This document shows, piece by piece, positions 41,440 to 51,224 of a DNA stretch of 60,363 bases. The position numbers were made by a program, and so were the translations under genes. The notes beneath the pieces are model-generated. The model worked only from the letters and a program-made list of their open reading frames with translations. It was not told where the DNA came from and made no database searches. This DNA is from Oscillospiraceae bacterium. GTDB taxonomy: Bacteria; Bacillota; Clostridia; Oscillospirales; CAG-272. The number at the start of each line of letters is the position of its first letter. Within the stretch, counting starts at the first letter, position 1. The DNA is taken from NCBI GenBank assembly GCA_015064395.1, contig SVSH01000013.1, forward strand, positions 1 to 60,363. Direction: 5' to 3'.

Positions 41440-42933
41440 TTGAATAACTGTGAGAAAAACTTCGGATTTATACACAAGGCGGGAATTTTAATGCCCATCA
41501 GTTCCCTTCCTTCGCCCTACGGCATCGGCACCTTCGGCAAGGGCGCGTTTGACTTCATCGATCTTTTGGACGAGTGTAAGCAGACCTGCTGGCAGGTGCT
41601 GCCCCTCAATCCCACCTCCTACGGTGATAGCCCCTACCAGTCCCCTGCCTCCATCGCAGGTAACCCCTACTTTATCGACCCCGATCTGCTCAAGGCACAA
41701 AAGCTGCTGACGGCAGAGGAGCTGGCTGATCTGAAGGTGACGGAGACCAACATCGACTACGGAAGACTGTTCAACACCCGCTATCCCATGCTTCGCACGG
41801 CTCACGCGAGATTTGTTCCCGGCGAGGACTATGCGGAGTTCTGCCGGGCCAACGCAGGCTGGCTGGAGGACTATGCCCTATTCATGGCGCTCAAGGTACA
41901 CTACGGCTACCGTCAGTGGACGCTGTGGGAGCCGGAGCACCGCGACTGCCAGAGCGCACGCACCCATGCCGACGAGTTTGAAGCCGAGATGGGCTTTTGG
42001 AAATGGGTACAGTACGAGTTCATGAAGCAGTGGAAGGCTGTTTGTGATTATGCTCACAAAAAAGGCATTTCCATCATCGGCGATATGCCCATCTACGTCG
42101 CGCACGACAGCATGGACGTGTGGCGCGCTCCCGAGCAGTTTTTGCTCGACGAGAACTACAATCCCACCGTCGTGGCAGGCTGTCCGCCCGATGCTTACTC
42201 GGTAGACGGTCAGCTGTGGGGCAATCCCATCTACAACTGGGAGCGCATGGAACAAGAAGGATTCACCTGGTGGATCGACCGTGTGGAAAAGAGCTTTGCG
42301 CTCTACGATCTCTTGCGCATCGACCACTTCCGCGGCTTTGCAGGATACTACACCATTCCCTATGGCGAGGCCACGGCCAAGAACGGCAAATGGAACGAAG
42401 CGCCCGGCAAGGCGCTCTTTGGCGCCATCCGCAAGGTGTTCCCCGATGCCAAGATCATCGCCGAGGACCTCGGCTTTATCACCGAGGACGTGCGCGAGCT
42501 GCTGGCCGACACCGATTTCCCCGGTATGAAGGTGCTTCAGTTTGGCTTCTACGACGAGGACAGCGAATACCTGCCCCGTATGTTTGAGACCGACAACTGC
42601 ATCGTCTACGCCAGCACCCATGACTCGGACTGCACGCGCAGCTGGTACGCCTCGCTGGATGAGGATGCACTCGCTCGTTTCAAGCGCGAATGCGGTCGCA
42701 AGAAGGGTCAGAGCCCGACCTACGCCACCATCGAGTGCGCCATGGTCTCCCGTGCCAACCTGGCTGTGATCGCTATGCAGGACTACATGGAACTGACCAA
42801 CGAGCAAGGCAGAATGAACGTTCCCTCCCGTGCCGAAGGCAACTGGGCATGGCGCGTGAGCTGTCGCTACGCCACCAAAAAGCTGAGGGACGCCATCCGC
42901 GAGATGACCGTGACCACCGGCCGCGCCAAATAA
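41440..42933 (+). CDS. malQ: 4-alpha-glucanotransferase
   Basis: Cytoplasmic amylomaltase (GH77) of 497 residues that moves alpha-1,4-glucan chains between maltodextrins. Family segments: GILMPISSLPSPYGIGTFG at the start, CWQVLPLNPTSYGDSPYQ near 50, DMPIYVAHDSMDVW near 213, LLRIDHFRGFAGY near 290 (nucleophile Asp), AEDLGFIT near 340 and the ASTHDSDCTRSW segment near 390. The TTG at 41440 is chosen because AAGGAG is 8 bases before it. It is followed 42 bases later by a secreted pullulanase, a functional partner. Confidence 0.95.
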   Translation: MNNCEKNFGFIHKAGILMPISSLPSPYGIGTFGKGAFDFIDLLDECKQTCWQVLPLNPTSYGDSPYQSPASIAGNPYFIDPDLLKAQKLLTAEELADLKVTETNIDYGRLFNTRYPMLRTAHARFVPGEDYAEFCRANAGWLEDYALFMALKVHYGYRQWTLWEPEHRDCQSARTHADEFEAEMGFWKWVQYEFMKQWKAVCDYAHKKGISIIGDMPIYVAHDSMDVWRAPEQFLLDENYNPTVVAGCPPDAYSVDGQLWGNPIYNWERMEQEGFTWWIDRVEKSFALYDLLRIDHFRGFAGYYTIPYGEATAKNGKWNEAPGKALFGAIRKVFPDAKIIAEDLGFITEDVRELLADTDFPGMKVLQFGFYDEDSEYLPRMFETDNCIVYASTHDSDCTRSWYASLDEDALARFKRECGRKKGQSPTYATIECAMVSRANLAVIAMQDYMELTNEQGRMNVPSRAEGNWAWRVSCRYATKKLRDAIREMTVTTGRAK

Positions 42934-42975
42934 GTATTGTTCGATCACAACATATTTCAAAAGGCAGGTATTGTT

Positions 42976-45645
42976 ATGAAGAAAAACAACACAAGAATCG
43001 TATCGTTCCTTTTACTGTTCTGTATGCTGTTCACCCTGTGCCTGAGCGCTTGTACGCCCAACACGACGCCCCCGGACAACACCGATCCCGATCAGACGCC
43101 CGGTGGAGACACGCCCGGCAACGTAACACCCGAGGACGAATATCAGCTCCCCAAGGAGGAAGGCTACAATCAGCTCACCCTCTACTGGGCGGGTAACACC
43201 AACATTGAAACCGCCGACGTTTGGATCTGGTTTGGCGATCAACCCGGTAAGGGTTATCTGTTCCATCCGTGTGCCTACGGCTTTAAGACGGTGATCAACG
43301 TTCCCAAGGACGTCGAGCAGGTCGGCTTTATCGTGCGCCGCGACTGCTCCGAGCCGGGTGGAACTTCTTGGGGCACGGCCACCAAGGACTACGACCAGGA
43401 TCGCTTTGCCATCATCGAGGGCGAAGAAACCTTTATCTACCTGAAAAGCGGTGACGGCTCCCAGTACAGCAGTAATGACGGAGGCAAGACTCTTACCATG
43501 ATCAAAAAGTTTGCACTTGCGGAAATGATCAATTTCCACACCATCAGATACAACCTGACCCCCAAGACCAAGCTCACCTCGATCGATCAGGTCAAGCTCT
43601 ATCAGGGCGACACGCAGTTGACGATCAAGTCCATTTCCAGTATTCATACGGAAAGCGTAAACGGTAATATCATAGTGGAGGAAGCGCTGGATATCGGCAA
43701 GCCCTACACCCTTGAGATCGCGGGCTACGGCAAAAAGGCCGTCGTTCCTACTGCCATCTTTGACAGCGAGGAGTTCATCACCAATTACGTCTACGACGGC
43801 GACGATCTGGGCGCTACCATCCAGGGCAATGACACCACCTTCAAGGTTTGGGCACCCACTGCTTCCGAGGTGCTGATCAATCTGTACACCGACGGACACA
43901 CCGAGTCGCTCATCCAGACCGTTCCCATGGTCAAGGGTGAGAGAGGCGTTTGGTCATACACGGCGCAGGGTCGCGGCCACGGAACCTACTACACCTACAC
44001 GGTCACCACGTCGGTTGGCACGCAGACCGCTACCGACCCCTACGCCAGAGCCGCCGGTGTCAACGGCAACCGCTCTATGGTCGTTGATCTCTCGCGCACC
44101 AACCCCGAGGGTTGGGCGGCTGATCAGGACTTCAAGACGGGCATCACCTCCTACAGCGACGCTGTGATCTGGGAGGTTCACGTTCGTGATTTCAGCAACA
44201 AGATCGCTTCCTCGCAGTACAAGGGCAAGTATCTGGCCTTCACCGAGAGAGGCTTGGTCAACAGCGCCGGTGTTCCCATTGGCGTTGATTATCTGGTCAA
44301 CCTTGGCATCACGCACGTACACCTGCTCCCTGTTTACGACTATGCAACGGTAGATGAATCCAATCCCGATGCCGCGTTTAACTGGGGCTACGATCCCAAG
44401 AACTACAACGTCCCCGAGGGAAGCTACAGCACCGATCCCTTCAACGGTGAGGTCAGAATCAAGGAATTCAAGCAGATGGTTCAGGCCCTGCACGCAGCCG
44501 GCATCGGCGTTATTATGGACGTCGTTTACAACCACACCTACGATGCCAACAGCGCCTTCAATCGCATCGTTCCCTATTACTACTACCGCTACACCTCGTC
44601 GGGTGCCAATTCCTCGGCGTCGGGCTGCGGCAACGACACCGCCTCCGAGCGTTATATGTTCGGCAAGTTCATGGTGGACAGCGTTCGCTACTGGGCAACC
44701 GAATATAACCTGGACGGCTTCCGCTTTGACCTGATGGGCCTGCACGATCTTGCCACCATGCAAGAGGTCGAGTCTGCCGTTCACACCGTCAACCCCGAGG
44801 CCGTGATCTACGGCGAGGGCTGGACGATGGGATCGACCATCGACAAGTCTCCCCAGGCAAACCAGGGCAACATCAGCAAGATCAAGCCCACAGGCGATGC
44901 GATCGGATCGGTCGCTGTATTCAACGACGCCATCCGCGACAGCCTTAAGGGCAGCGTATTTGAAAAGACCTCGCAGGGCTATATCAGCGGCTCCGCTACC
45001 GCCAACGTAGGTAAGGTCAAATTCGGCATTGCCGGCGGTATGATCGCAGGTCCCGGCTGGAAGGTCGAGAACGCCATGGTCATCAACTACATGAGTGCCC
45101 ATGACAACAATACCCTTTGGGATAAGCTGCTTCTGTCCAATCCCTCCAACACCGTGGAGGAGCGCATCGCCATGAACCGACTGGGCGCGGCCATTCTGAT
45201 GATCTCGCAGGGTACTCCCTTTATGCAGGCCGGCGAGGAAATGCTGCGAACCAAGGACGGAGATGAAAACAGCTACCAGTCCAGCGATGAGATCAACAAC
45301 ATCAACTGGGAGGCTCTGACGCCCGACTCCAACGAGTACAAGACCATGCTGTACTACAAGGGCCTGATCGCTATGAGACGCGCCTTTGCCATCTTCCGCA
45401 CCGCAAGCCAAGTCGTGGTCAGCTTTGAGGACCTGGGCGGCGGCAAGCTGGCCGTTAAGTACGACGACGGTCAGGGCAACGTAGCGCTCGTTCTGATCAA
45501 CCCCACAGGCGACGCTATGAGCTATGAGCTTGAGGGCGAATGGAAGCTGGTCGCCGACCAAACCGCGGCCGGCACCGAGACGATCTCGACCGACACGGGA
45601 AGCGTTTCCCTGCCCGGCTGCAGCATTTGCGTATACGTTAAATAA
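42976..45645 (+). CDS. Type I pullulanase, lipoprotein
   Basis: Surface-anchored debranching enzyme of 889 residues acting on alpha-1,6 links of pullulan, starch or glycogen. Signal with lipobox LSAC (Cys26), an Asp/Pro/Thr linker, an N-terminal starch-binding PUD/CBM41-type domain (about 60-155), a linking domain, a CBM48-type domain (about 270-370) and the GH13 catalytic barrel. Barrel motifs are DVVYNHTY, DGFRFDLMG, YGEGW and MSAHDN; the type I signature reads FNWGYDPKNY. A C-terminal beta domain ends the protein. It supplies maltodextrins for MalQ, with which it probably shares a transcript. Confidence 0.95.
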   Translation: MKKNNTRIVSFLLLFCMLFTLCLSACTPNTTPPDNTDPDQTPGGDTPGNVTPEDEYQLPKEEGYNQLTLYWAGNTNIETADVWIWFGDQPGKGYLFHPCAYGFKTVINVPKDVEQVGFIVRRDCSEPGGTSWGTATKDYDQDRFAIIEGEETFIYLKSGDGSQYSSNDGGKTLTMIKKFALAEMINFHTIRYNLTPKTKLTSIDQVKLYQGDTQLTIKSISSIHTESVNGNIIVEEALDIGKPYTLEIAGYGKKAVVPTAIFDSEEFITNYVYDGDDLGATIQGNDTTFKVWAPTASEVLINLYTDGHTESLIQTVPMVKGERGVWSYTAQGRGHGTYYTYTVTTSVGTQTATDPYARAAGVNGNRSMVVDLSRTNPEGWAADQDFKTGITSYSDAVIWEVHVRDFSNKIASSQYKGKYLAFTERGLVNSAGVPIGVDYLVNLGITHVHLLPVYDYATVDESNPDAAFNWGYDPKNYNVPEGSYSTDPFNGEVRIKEFKQMVQALHAAGIGVIMDVVYNHTYDANSAFNRIVPYYYYRYTSSGANSSASGCGNDTASERYMFGKFMVDSVRYWATEYNLDGFRFDLMGLHDLATMQEVESAVHTVNPEAVIYGEGWTMGSTIDKSPQANQGNISKIKPTGDAIGSVAVFNDAIRDSLKGSVFEKTSQGYISGSATANVGKVKFGIAGGMIAGPGWKVENAMVINYMSAHDNNTLWDKLLLSNPSNTVEERIAMNRLGAAILMISQGTPFMQAGEEMLRTKDGDENSYQSSDEINNINWEALTPDSNEYKTMLYYKGLIAMRRAFAIFRTASQVVVSFEDLGGGKLAVKYDDGQGNVALVLINPTGDAMSYELEGEWKLVADQTAAGTETISTDTGSVSLPGCSICVYVK

Positions 45646-45653
45646 TCATGCCT

Positions 45654-45693
45654 TCAAGGCCGTCTTACCCTGTTAAGACGGCCTTGATTTTTT
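45654..45693 (+). terminator. Terminator of malQ-pullulanase
   Basis: TCAAGGCCGTCTTA / TAAGACGGCCTTGA perfect 14-bp stem followed by TTTTTT. Confidence 0.9.
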
Positions 45694-45706
45694 ATCCCCG
45701 ATAGAC

Positions 45707-45735
45707 TTGAAAAGTTCCCCCAAATATGCTATACT
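45707..45735 (+). promoter_or_regulatory. Promoter of the cysteine hydrolase gene
   Basis: TTGAAA (45707-45712), 17-base spacer, TATACT (45730-45735). Confidence 0.7.
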
Positions 45736-45764
45736 GGTGGCAAAGATATTCCAAGGAGGCCGAT

Positions 45765-46298
45765 ATGAAGCGTTTTTTAATTGTCGTGGATATGCAAAAG
45801 GATTTTGTGGATGGGGCACTCGGCTCACCCGAGGCGGTCGCCATCGTTCCCTGCGTAGTCGATACAATCCGGCACTTCGACGGTGAAGTGATCGTCACCT
45901 ACGACACCCACACCGAGCAATATATGAACACCAACGAGGGCTCCCACTTGCCCGTTCCCCATTGCATCAAAGGAACTGAAGGGTGGCAGTTGGATGCACA
46001 GGTAGCCACGGCTCTTGCCACTCGCCGCTATGCAGCGGTAGAAAAGCCGACCTTCGGCTCGGTCGCCTTGCCCCGGATCATTCGCGACATGGCGGAAGAA
46101 GCTCCCTTTACGATCGAGCTGATCGGCCTTTGCACCGACATTTGCGTGGTGTCCAACGCCCTGTTACTCAAGGCACATTTCCCGGAGAGTGAGATCTACG
46201 TTGACGCCGCCTGCTGTGCCGGTGTCTCGCCCGAAACGCACCGTGCCGCCCTTGAGACCATGCGGTGCTGTCAGATCCAGATCAAAAACGACCAATAA
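45765..46298 (+). CDS. Isochorismatase-family cysteine hydrolase
   Basis: Protein of 177 residues with the catalytic triad of the family: Asp9 in VVDMQKDF, a lysine in VEKPTFGS near 99, and the nucleophile cysteine in GLCTDICVVSNALLLKAHFP near 133. The cis-peptide segment precedes it as usual. Nicotinamidase is the commonest activity in this family, but isochorismatase-like hydrolases of unknown substrate are equally possible. ATG after AGGAGGC; followed 12 bases later by a MazG-like gene. Confidence 0.88.
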   Translation: MKRFLIVVDMQKDFVDGALGSPEAVAIVPCVVDTIRHFDGEVIVTYDTHTEQYMNTNEGSHLPVPHCIKGTEGWQLDAQVATALATRRYAAVEKPTFGSVALPRIIRDMAEEAPFTIELIGLCTDICVVSNALLLKAHFPESEIYVDAACCAGVSPETHRAALETMRCCQIQIKNDQ

Positions 46299-46310
46299 GG
46301 AGACCAGAAT

Positions 46311-46634
46311 ATGACCATCAATGAATATCAACAGCTTGCCATGACGACCCTCAACCCGGCCCTGGATCGACGCGACGTTCTCATCAACGGCGTCATGGGT
46401 CTGTGCGGCGAGGCAGGAGAGGCCATCGACATCGTCAAAAAGCATTTGGCACAGGGACATGAGTTGGATCGCGATAAGCTCATCGGCGAGCTTGGCGACA
46501 TCGCCTGGTATCTGGCCGAAACCGCCATGGCGCTCGGGGTCGACCTGGAAACGGTGCTGGCACGCAACATCGACAAGCTGAAAGCTCGCTACCCACAAGG
46601 ATTTGAAAAAGAGCGCTCCATTCATCGAGCATAA
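46311..46634 (+). CDS. MazG-like nucleotide pyrophosphohydrolase
   Basis: All-helical protein of 107 residues with the metal-binding patterns GEAGEAIDIVKK and ELGDIAWYLAE (ExxE...ExxD), as in MazG-related dNTP/NTP pyrophosphatases. It could cleave non-canonical nucleotides. It follows the cysteine hydrolase closely, so both are probably co-transcribed, and a terminator follows at 46642. Confidence 0.88.
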   Translation: MTINEYQQLAMTTLNPALDRRDVLINGVMGLCGEAGEAIDIVKKHLAQGHELDRDKLIGELGDIAWYLAETAMALGVDLETVLARNIDKLKARYPQGFEKERSIHRA

Positions 46635-46641
46635 TACGCAG

Positions 46642-46672
46642 GAAAAGCCCCGAGCGGGCTTTTCCTTTTTTT
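46642..46672 (+). terminator. Terminator
   Basis: GGAAAAGCCC / GGGCTTTTCC hairpin followed by TTTTTTT. Confidence 0.9.
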
Positions 46673-46696
46673 GATATTCTTTTTTATTTCTCCGCC

Positions 46697-46725
46697 TTGA
46701 CAGACAGGCAAAAATGGGGTAAAAT
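46697..46725 (+). promoter_or_regulatory. Promoter of the Na/Pi cotransporter gene
   Basis: TTGACA (46697-46702), 17-base spacer, TAAAAT (46720-46725). Confidence 0.7.
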
Positions 46726-46798
46726 ATACTGGGTGTATGTGGAGCAAAATCATCCACTGCCCATGATACATTGAACTTTGAAAGGAAAAATATCGGGT

Positions 46799-48556
46799 AT
46801 GGATATTTTTGATGTTCTGACACTGGTCGGAGGCCTGGCTCTCTTTTTGTTCGGCATGAACGTCATGGGACAGTCGCTCGAGCGCCGTGCAGGCAGTGCT
46901 CTGCAGGCAATTTTGGGCCGACTCACAGGTAACCGCCTTATGGGATTTCTGACCGGTATGGGCGTGACAGCCATCATCCAGTCCTCCTCTGCCACCACCG
47001 TTATGGTAGTCGGCTTCGTCAACTCGGGGCTGATGACGCTCAAGCAAGCCATCAACGTGATCATGGGCGCCAACGTCGGTACGACCATCACCGCCTGGAT
47101 TTTGAGCCTTAGTGGCATCGACAGTGACGTTGTGTGGGTACAGCTTCTCAAGCCCACCTCCTTCACCCCCGTCCTTGCCCTCATCGGCATTTGCTTCTTT
47201 ATGTTCGGCAAGACCAACAAAAAGAAGGATACCGGCATGATCCTTTTGGGCTTTGCCACGCTGATGTTCGGCATGGAGACCATGTCGGACGCGGTCGAGG
47301 GACTTAAAAACGTTCCCGCCTTCCAAGAGTTGTTTATCACCTTTACCAATCCCATTCTGGGTGTCCTGGCCGGTGCTGTTCTGACGGCCATCATCCAGTC
47401 ATCGTCCGCGTCGGTCGGTATCCTGCAGGCCCTGTCCTCGACCGGACAAGTCTCCTTCGGTGCCGCCATTCCCATCATCATGGGCCAGAACATCGGTACC
47501 TGTATCACCGCTGTTCTCTCCTCCGTGGGCGCGACCAAGAACGCCAAACGAACCGCCGTCGTTCACCTGTCCTTTAACGTCATCGGTACGGTGATCTGCC
47601 TGATTATTTTCACTATTGTCAAAAATCTGATCTATATCCCCCTTTTGGAGGAATCTGCCACCCACGCCGGCATCGCAGTGGCGCACAGTGCCTTCAACAT
47701 CATCTGTACCATCATTCTCTTCCCCATGGCAAGCCTTTTGGAAAAGCTGGCCTGCCGCCTGGTTCCCGATGCCAAGGCTCCCGAGCATCAGACCGAGCTG
47801 GACGAGCGTCTCTTGGCCACCCCGGCCGTTGCCTTGGAGCGTAGCCGTACGTTGTCCGTTACCATGGCCGACGTGGCTGTCCGCGCGCTGAACAACAGCA
47901 TTACCTCGCTGTCCGATTATACCCCGGCGCTGGCTGAATCCATCCGCGAGGACGAGGATCTGACCGACCACTACGAGGACATTCTCGGCTCGTATCTCGT
48001 TAAGCTGAGCAGCCATCAGATGTCCGAGAAGGAAAGCGCCACGGCTGCTATGCTGCTGCGTATGATCGGAGACTTTGAGCGCATTTCCGACCACAGTGTC
48101 AACCTGCTTGAATCGGCAGAGGAGCTGCGCGAAAAGGAGATCGCCCTGTCTGAATCTGCCGCTCAGGAGCTCCGTGTGATCACGGAAGCGACCCGTGAGG
48201 TCCTTTCCCTGTCCCTTGCCGCCTTCGTACACAACGACATTGGCGCGGCCGCCTCGGTCGAGGCACTCGAGCAGATCATCGACCGCCTCAAGGAAACGCT
48301 TCGTTCCCGCCACATTATCCGTCTCCAGCAAGGCAATTGCACCATCAATGCCGGCTTTATCTGGTCGGATCTGTTGACCAACCTGGAGCGCGTCTCCGAC
48401 CACTGCTCCAACATCGCCGGCTGTGTGTTGGACATTGCCGCTCAAAACATGAACCTGCACGAATCTCTCCGTACGGTTCGTCGTGAAAGCCCGGAATACG
48501 AGGCACAATACAATCACTACGCCGAAAAATACGCCCTGGCTCCCATGGGCGACTGA
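46799..48556 (+). CDS. Na/Pi cotransporter family protein with PhoU-like domain
   Basis: Polytopic membrane protein of 585 residues. The transport part (about 1-320) has two inverted copies, marked by the repeated GVTAIIQSSSATT and AVLTAIIQSSSASVG motifs, as in sodium-phosphate cotransporters (NptA/YjbB). The cytoplasmic C-terminal part (about 350-570) is a helical PhoU-like domain. It likely moves inorganic phosphate with sodium; direction is not clear. A TTG at 46778 with a GAAAGG region is an alternative start; the ATG at 46799 fits the first conserved segment. Confidence 0.93.
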   Translation: MDIFDVLTLVGGLALFLFGMNVMGQSLERRAGSALQAILGRLTGNRLMGFLTGMGVTAIIQSSSATTVMVVGFVNSGLMTLKQAINVIMGANVGTTITAWILSLSGIDSDVVWVQLLKPTSFTPVLALIGICFFMFGKTNKKKDTGMILLGFATLMFGMETMSDAVEGLKNVPAFQELFITFTNPILGVLAGAVLTAIIQSSSASVGILQALSSTGQVSFGAAIPIIMGQNIGTCITAVLSSVGATKNAKRTAVVHLSFNVIGTVICLIIFTIVKNLIYIPLLEESATHAGIAVAHSAFNIICTIILFPMASLLEKLACRLVPDAKAPEHQTELDERLLATPAVALERSRTLSVTMADVAVRALNNSITSLSDYTPALAESIREDEDLTDHYEDILGSYLVKLSSHQMSEKESATAAMLLRMIGDFERISDHSVNLLESAEELREKEIALSESAAQELRVITEATREVLSLSLAAFVHNDIGAAASVEALEQIIDRLKETLRSRHIIRLQQGNCTINAGFIWSDLLTNLERVSDHCSNIAGCVLDIAAQNMNLHESLRTVRRESPEYEAQYNHYAEKYALAPMGD

Positions 48557-48595
48557 TAGCAAAAGCCCCGCGCCGATGGCGCGGGGCTTTTGCTA
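48557..48595. terminator. Bidirectional terminator
   Basis: AGCAAAAGCCCCGCGCC / GGCGCGGGGCTTTTGCT perfect stem with a 3-base loop between convergent genes. Confidence 0.92.
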
Positions 48596-48599
48596 TCTA

Positions 48600-49481
48600 T
48601 TAAGATTTGTAGTCATCCCAATCGCGGTCGCGATAGTCGCTATATCGAGACAGATCGATGCGTTCAGGTGGACGATCGCCCCGTATGACGCGTATGAGTC
48701 CGACGATGAGCCGATAGGCCAGCACCAGAAGCAAGGAGGCTATAGCAAATAACAAAATCAAGCTAAACAGTAAAATCAGCACGTAAGCGAAGCTTTGCAG
48801 TCCCGTAGCAAGCGAGCGGACAGCCTCCTCTCCCGTCAGGGCCATGATCAGAGCAAGGAGGACGGACAAAAGCAAATATCCCGGGAGTCCGACCAGCATT
48901 CCTTTGATATCCGCTGTGCTCACGCGCACGTGCAGTGCCACGGAAAACAGCACGACAAGGGCAAGGACGCGAATCCAAACCGCCCGTGTCTCTTCCAAAA
49001 ACAATCCTTGGATCACCCCACCGACGGCGGGTAACACATCTCCCGGGTGTCCTCCGCCCGCCAAAAGAACGCGGAGCGACGCACCAAAGGCTTGCATGGA
49101 AACAGGGTACACAAAATACAAGACCGCAATGATAACGGCAAGGCCGGAAAACACCGGTCCCAGGCCGATCCACAAGTTTCCAAAGACCGCATAGGGGTTT
49201 TTCCCGTTGTAGCTGTGCTCCACCATCGCGTCGCCCTCCTTGGTGGGAAACAGACGGATATATTCGATGCGATGAGCAAACAGAACACACATCAGGGCGT
49301 GTCCCAGCTCGTGCAAGGGCGTGCCCAACCAGGAGGTCATAAACCAAAAGAAACGGCCGGCGCGACGTCCTAAAGCCAAAAAGAACAGGCGGTAGCACAC
49401 CTCGACGGCAAGGCCACAGGCGAGCATCACACCCAGCGTATACAAAACGATCTGAGCAAAGCAAAGAAAAAACAGCCCCAT
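48600..49481 (-). CDS. M50-like membrane metallopeptidase
   Basis: Integral membrane protein of 293 residues with about six helices. The zinc-binding motif HELGH (residues 57-61) lies at the start of a membrane helix, as in site-2-type proteases, followed by a cytoplasmic segment RIEYIRLFPTKEGDAMVEH. The third ligand of classical M50 proteases (an aspartate near NPDG) is not evident, so catalytic activity is uncertain. The C-terminal 90 residues end in a charged tail (RDRDWDDY). Its promoter faces that of nnrDE. Substrate unknown. Confidence 0.75.
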   Translation of the reverse strand: MGLFFLCFAQIVLYTLGVMLACGLAVEVCYRLFFLALGRRAGRFFWFMTSWLGTPLHELGHALMCVLFAHRIEYIRLFPTKEGDAMVEHSYNGKNPYAVFGNLWIGLGPVFSGLAVIIAVLYFVYPVSMQAFGASLRVLLAGGGHPGDVLPAVGGVIQGLFLEETRAVWIRVLALVVLFSVALHVRVSTADIKGMLVGLPGYLLLSVLLALIMALTGEEAVRSLATGLQSFAYVLILLFSLILLFAIASLLLVLAYRLIVGLIRVIRGDRPPERIDLSRYSDYRDRDWDDYKS

Positions 49482-49526
49482 CGTAGCCCCCCTTTTCGAT
49501 CATTGCATCATCCGCAAAACACTTAT

Positions 49527-49555
49527 AGTATACCTGTTTTGACCATGACTGTCAA
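49527..49555 (-). promoter_or_regulatory. Promoter of the M50-like gene
   Basis: On the minus strand TTGACA (49550-49555), 17-base spacer, TATACT (49527-49532). Confidence 0.75.
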
Positions 49556-49575
49556 GATGATTTTGATCATACCAC

Positions 49576-49604
49576 TTGCAAGCTTGCATCATTCGTGGTA
49601 TACT
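49576..49604 (+). promoter_or_regulatory. Promoter of nnrDE
   Basis: TTGCAA (49576-49581), 17-base spacer, TATACT (49599-49604). Confidence 0.7.
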
Positions 49605-49631
49605 GATAGCATCCTGATACAGGAGGTCGTT

Positions 49632-51221
49632 ATGTATCCTTTGCTGACCGCGGCACAAATGCGCCAATGTGACGAATATACCATACAAGAGTTGGGTGTC
49701 CCCTCGCAAGTACTGATGGAGCGTGCCGCTCACGCCGCCATCGAGGTTCTCTACTCCGAGCCGTCCCTTGGGATGACGGACAGGACGCGCGTCGTTATCC
49801 TGTGCGGATGCGGCAACAACGGCGGCGACGGCTTTGCCATGGCTCGCTTTCTGCTTGAAGAAGGCGTCGATGTGCTCGTGTGTTATGCCGGCGAGTGGTC
49901 GGACGGCAGCCCCAACACCCGGAAAATGAGCGTGGAATGCGCCCGCCAGTATACCTTGTGGCGTGAGTGCGGCGGCAGGACGCTGGACGCGCTTCCCGCG
50001 TGCTTGCTTGAATACCGTTTAACCCCCATCGTCGTTGTCGATGCCCTCTTTGGCATAGGACTGTCTCGTGAGATCGAAGGTATTGCCGCTCGGTGGATTC
50101 AGGACGTATCGTTCCGCAACAAGCCTGTCCTGGCTATCGACATCCCCTCGGGGGTGCACGCCGACTCAGGGCGCATCTTGGGCTGTGCCCTGCCGGCGAC
50201 CGTCACCGCCACGATCGGCGAGGTCAAGCGCGGGCTCCTTCTTTACCCCGCCGCCGAATACGTGGGGAAATTAAGAGTTTGCGATATTGGTGTTTCCGCC
50301 GAGCATCTTCTGAACATCCCCGGCGCACAGCCGTGGGGTGGCTGGTATGTCACGGACATCGAGGATGTCTCAGATGTTCTCTGTCGCCCCCGTAACTCCC
50401 ACAAGGGCACGTTTGGCCGCGTGGCGGTCATGGGCGGCTCCTGTGGTATGTGCGGTGCTCCCTATTTCGCCGCCAAAAGCGCGTATCGCGCCGGCGCGGG
50501 GTTGGTGGAGATCTTTACGGAGGAGCAGAACCGCATTCCCCTGCAATCGCTCATTCCCGAGGCAGTTCTGACGCTGTTCTCTCCCGACGCCCTTCCCTCT
50601 GATGAAGAATTTGCCCATCTGTTCGACCGCGCCGACAGCGTCGTGCTCGGCTGTGGTCTGGGGCAGAGCGACACGGCTTACCACATCGTAGAAGCAACGC
50701 TGCGCCTGTGTCAAAAGCCGCTGGTGCTGGACGCCGATGCCCTCAATCTCATCGCCGCTCACAAGCCGTTGCAAGCCCTGATCGCGGCTCGCACCGCGCC
50801 CACTGTTATCACGCCCCATATGGGCGAGGCCGCCCGTCTGTCGGGTCGCACGATCGGGGAGCTGGCCGCCGATCCCTTTGCTTCTGCATCTGATCTTGCG
50901 CGGCAATACAACGCTATCTGCGTTCTCAAGGACGTCCGCACCGTTATTTCGGATGGCAAACACGATATGATACAAGCACACGGCAACAGCGGCATGGCCA
51001 CCGGCGGGTCGGGCGACTGCCTGGCGGGACTGATCGCTAGCCTGTATGCCGCAAACCGAACTGCCAGGGAGGCTTCCCCCACCTTGCTTGCCGCTGCAGG
51101 CGTCTTGATCCACGCACTGGCCGGCGACTGTGCCGCCGATCAGCTCGGCGAGCACGCCGTGATGGCCTCCGACATCGCCGACGCCATCGGGCAGGTACTC
51201 AAGGGGCTATCATCCAACTAA
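49632..51221 (+). CDS. nnrDE: Bifunctional NAD(P)H-hydrate epimerase / ADP-dependent dehydratase
   Basis: Repairs hydrated NADH and NADPH. The 529-residue protein has an N-terminal YjeF epimerase domain (about 1-215) with GCGNNGGDGFAMAR and a C-terminal ribokinase-like dehydratase domain (about 235-525) with GSCGMCGAPYFAAKSAYRAG, a GCGLGQS loop, and HGNSGMATGGSGDCLAGL. The domain fusion is the common bacterial form. ATG at 49632 with AGGAGG 5 bases upstream; longer in-frame starts cross the promoter. Confidence 0.95.
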   Translation: MYPLLTAAQMRQCDEYTIQELGVPSQVLMERAAHAAIEVLYSEPSLGMTDRTRVVILCGCGNNGGDGFAMARFLLEEGVDVLVCYAGEWSDGSPNTRKMSVECARQYTLWRECGGRTLDALPACLLEYRLTPIVVVDALFGIGLSREIEGIAARWIQDVSFRNKPVLAIDIPSGVHADSGRILGCALPATVTATIGEVKRGLLLYPAAEYVGKLRVCDIGVSAEHLLNIPGAQPWGGWYVTDIEDVSDVLCRPRNSHKGTFGRVAVMGGSCGMCGAPYFAAKSAYRAGAGLVEIFTEEQNRIPLQSLIPEAVLTLFSPDALPSDEEFAHLFDRADSVVLGCGLGQSDTAYHIVEATLRLCQKPLVLDADALNLIAAHKPLQALIAARTAPTVITPHMGEAARLSGRTIGELAADPFASASDLARQYNAICVLKDVRTVISDGKHDMIQAHGNSGMATGGSGDCLAGLIASLYAANRTAREASPTLLAAAGVLIHALAGDCAADQLGEHAVMASDIADAIGQVLKGLSSN

Positions 51222-51224
51222 AAA

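Noticed and set aside
43954-45561. Minus-strand open frame of 535 codons inside pullulanase
   Set aside because: Shadow of a gene with clear GH13 motifs; no ribosome site or promoter.
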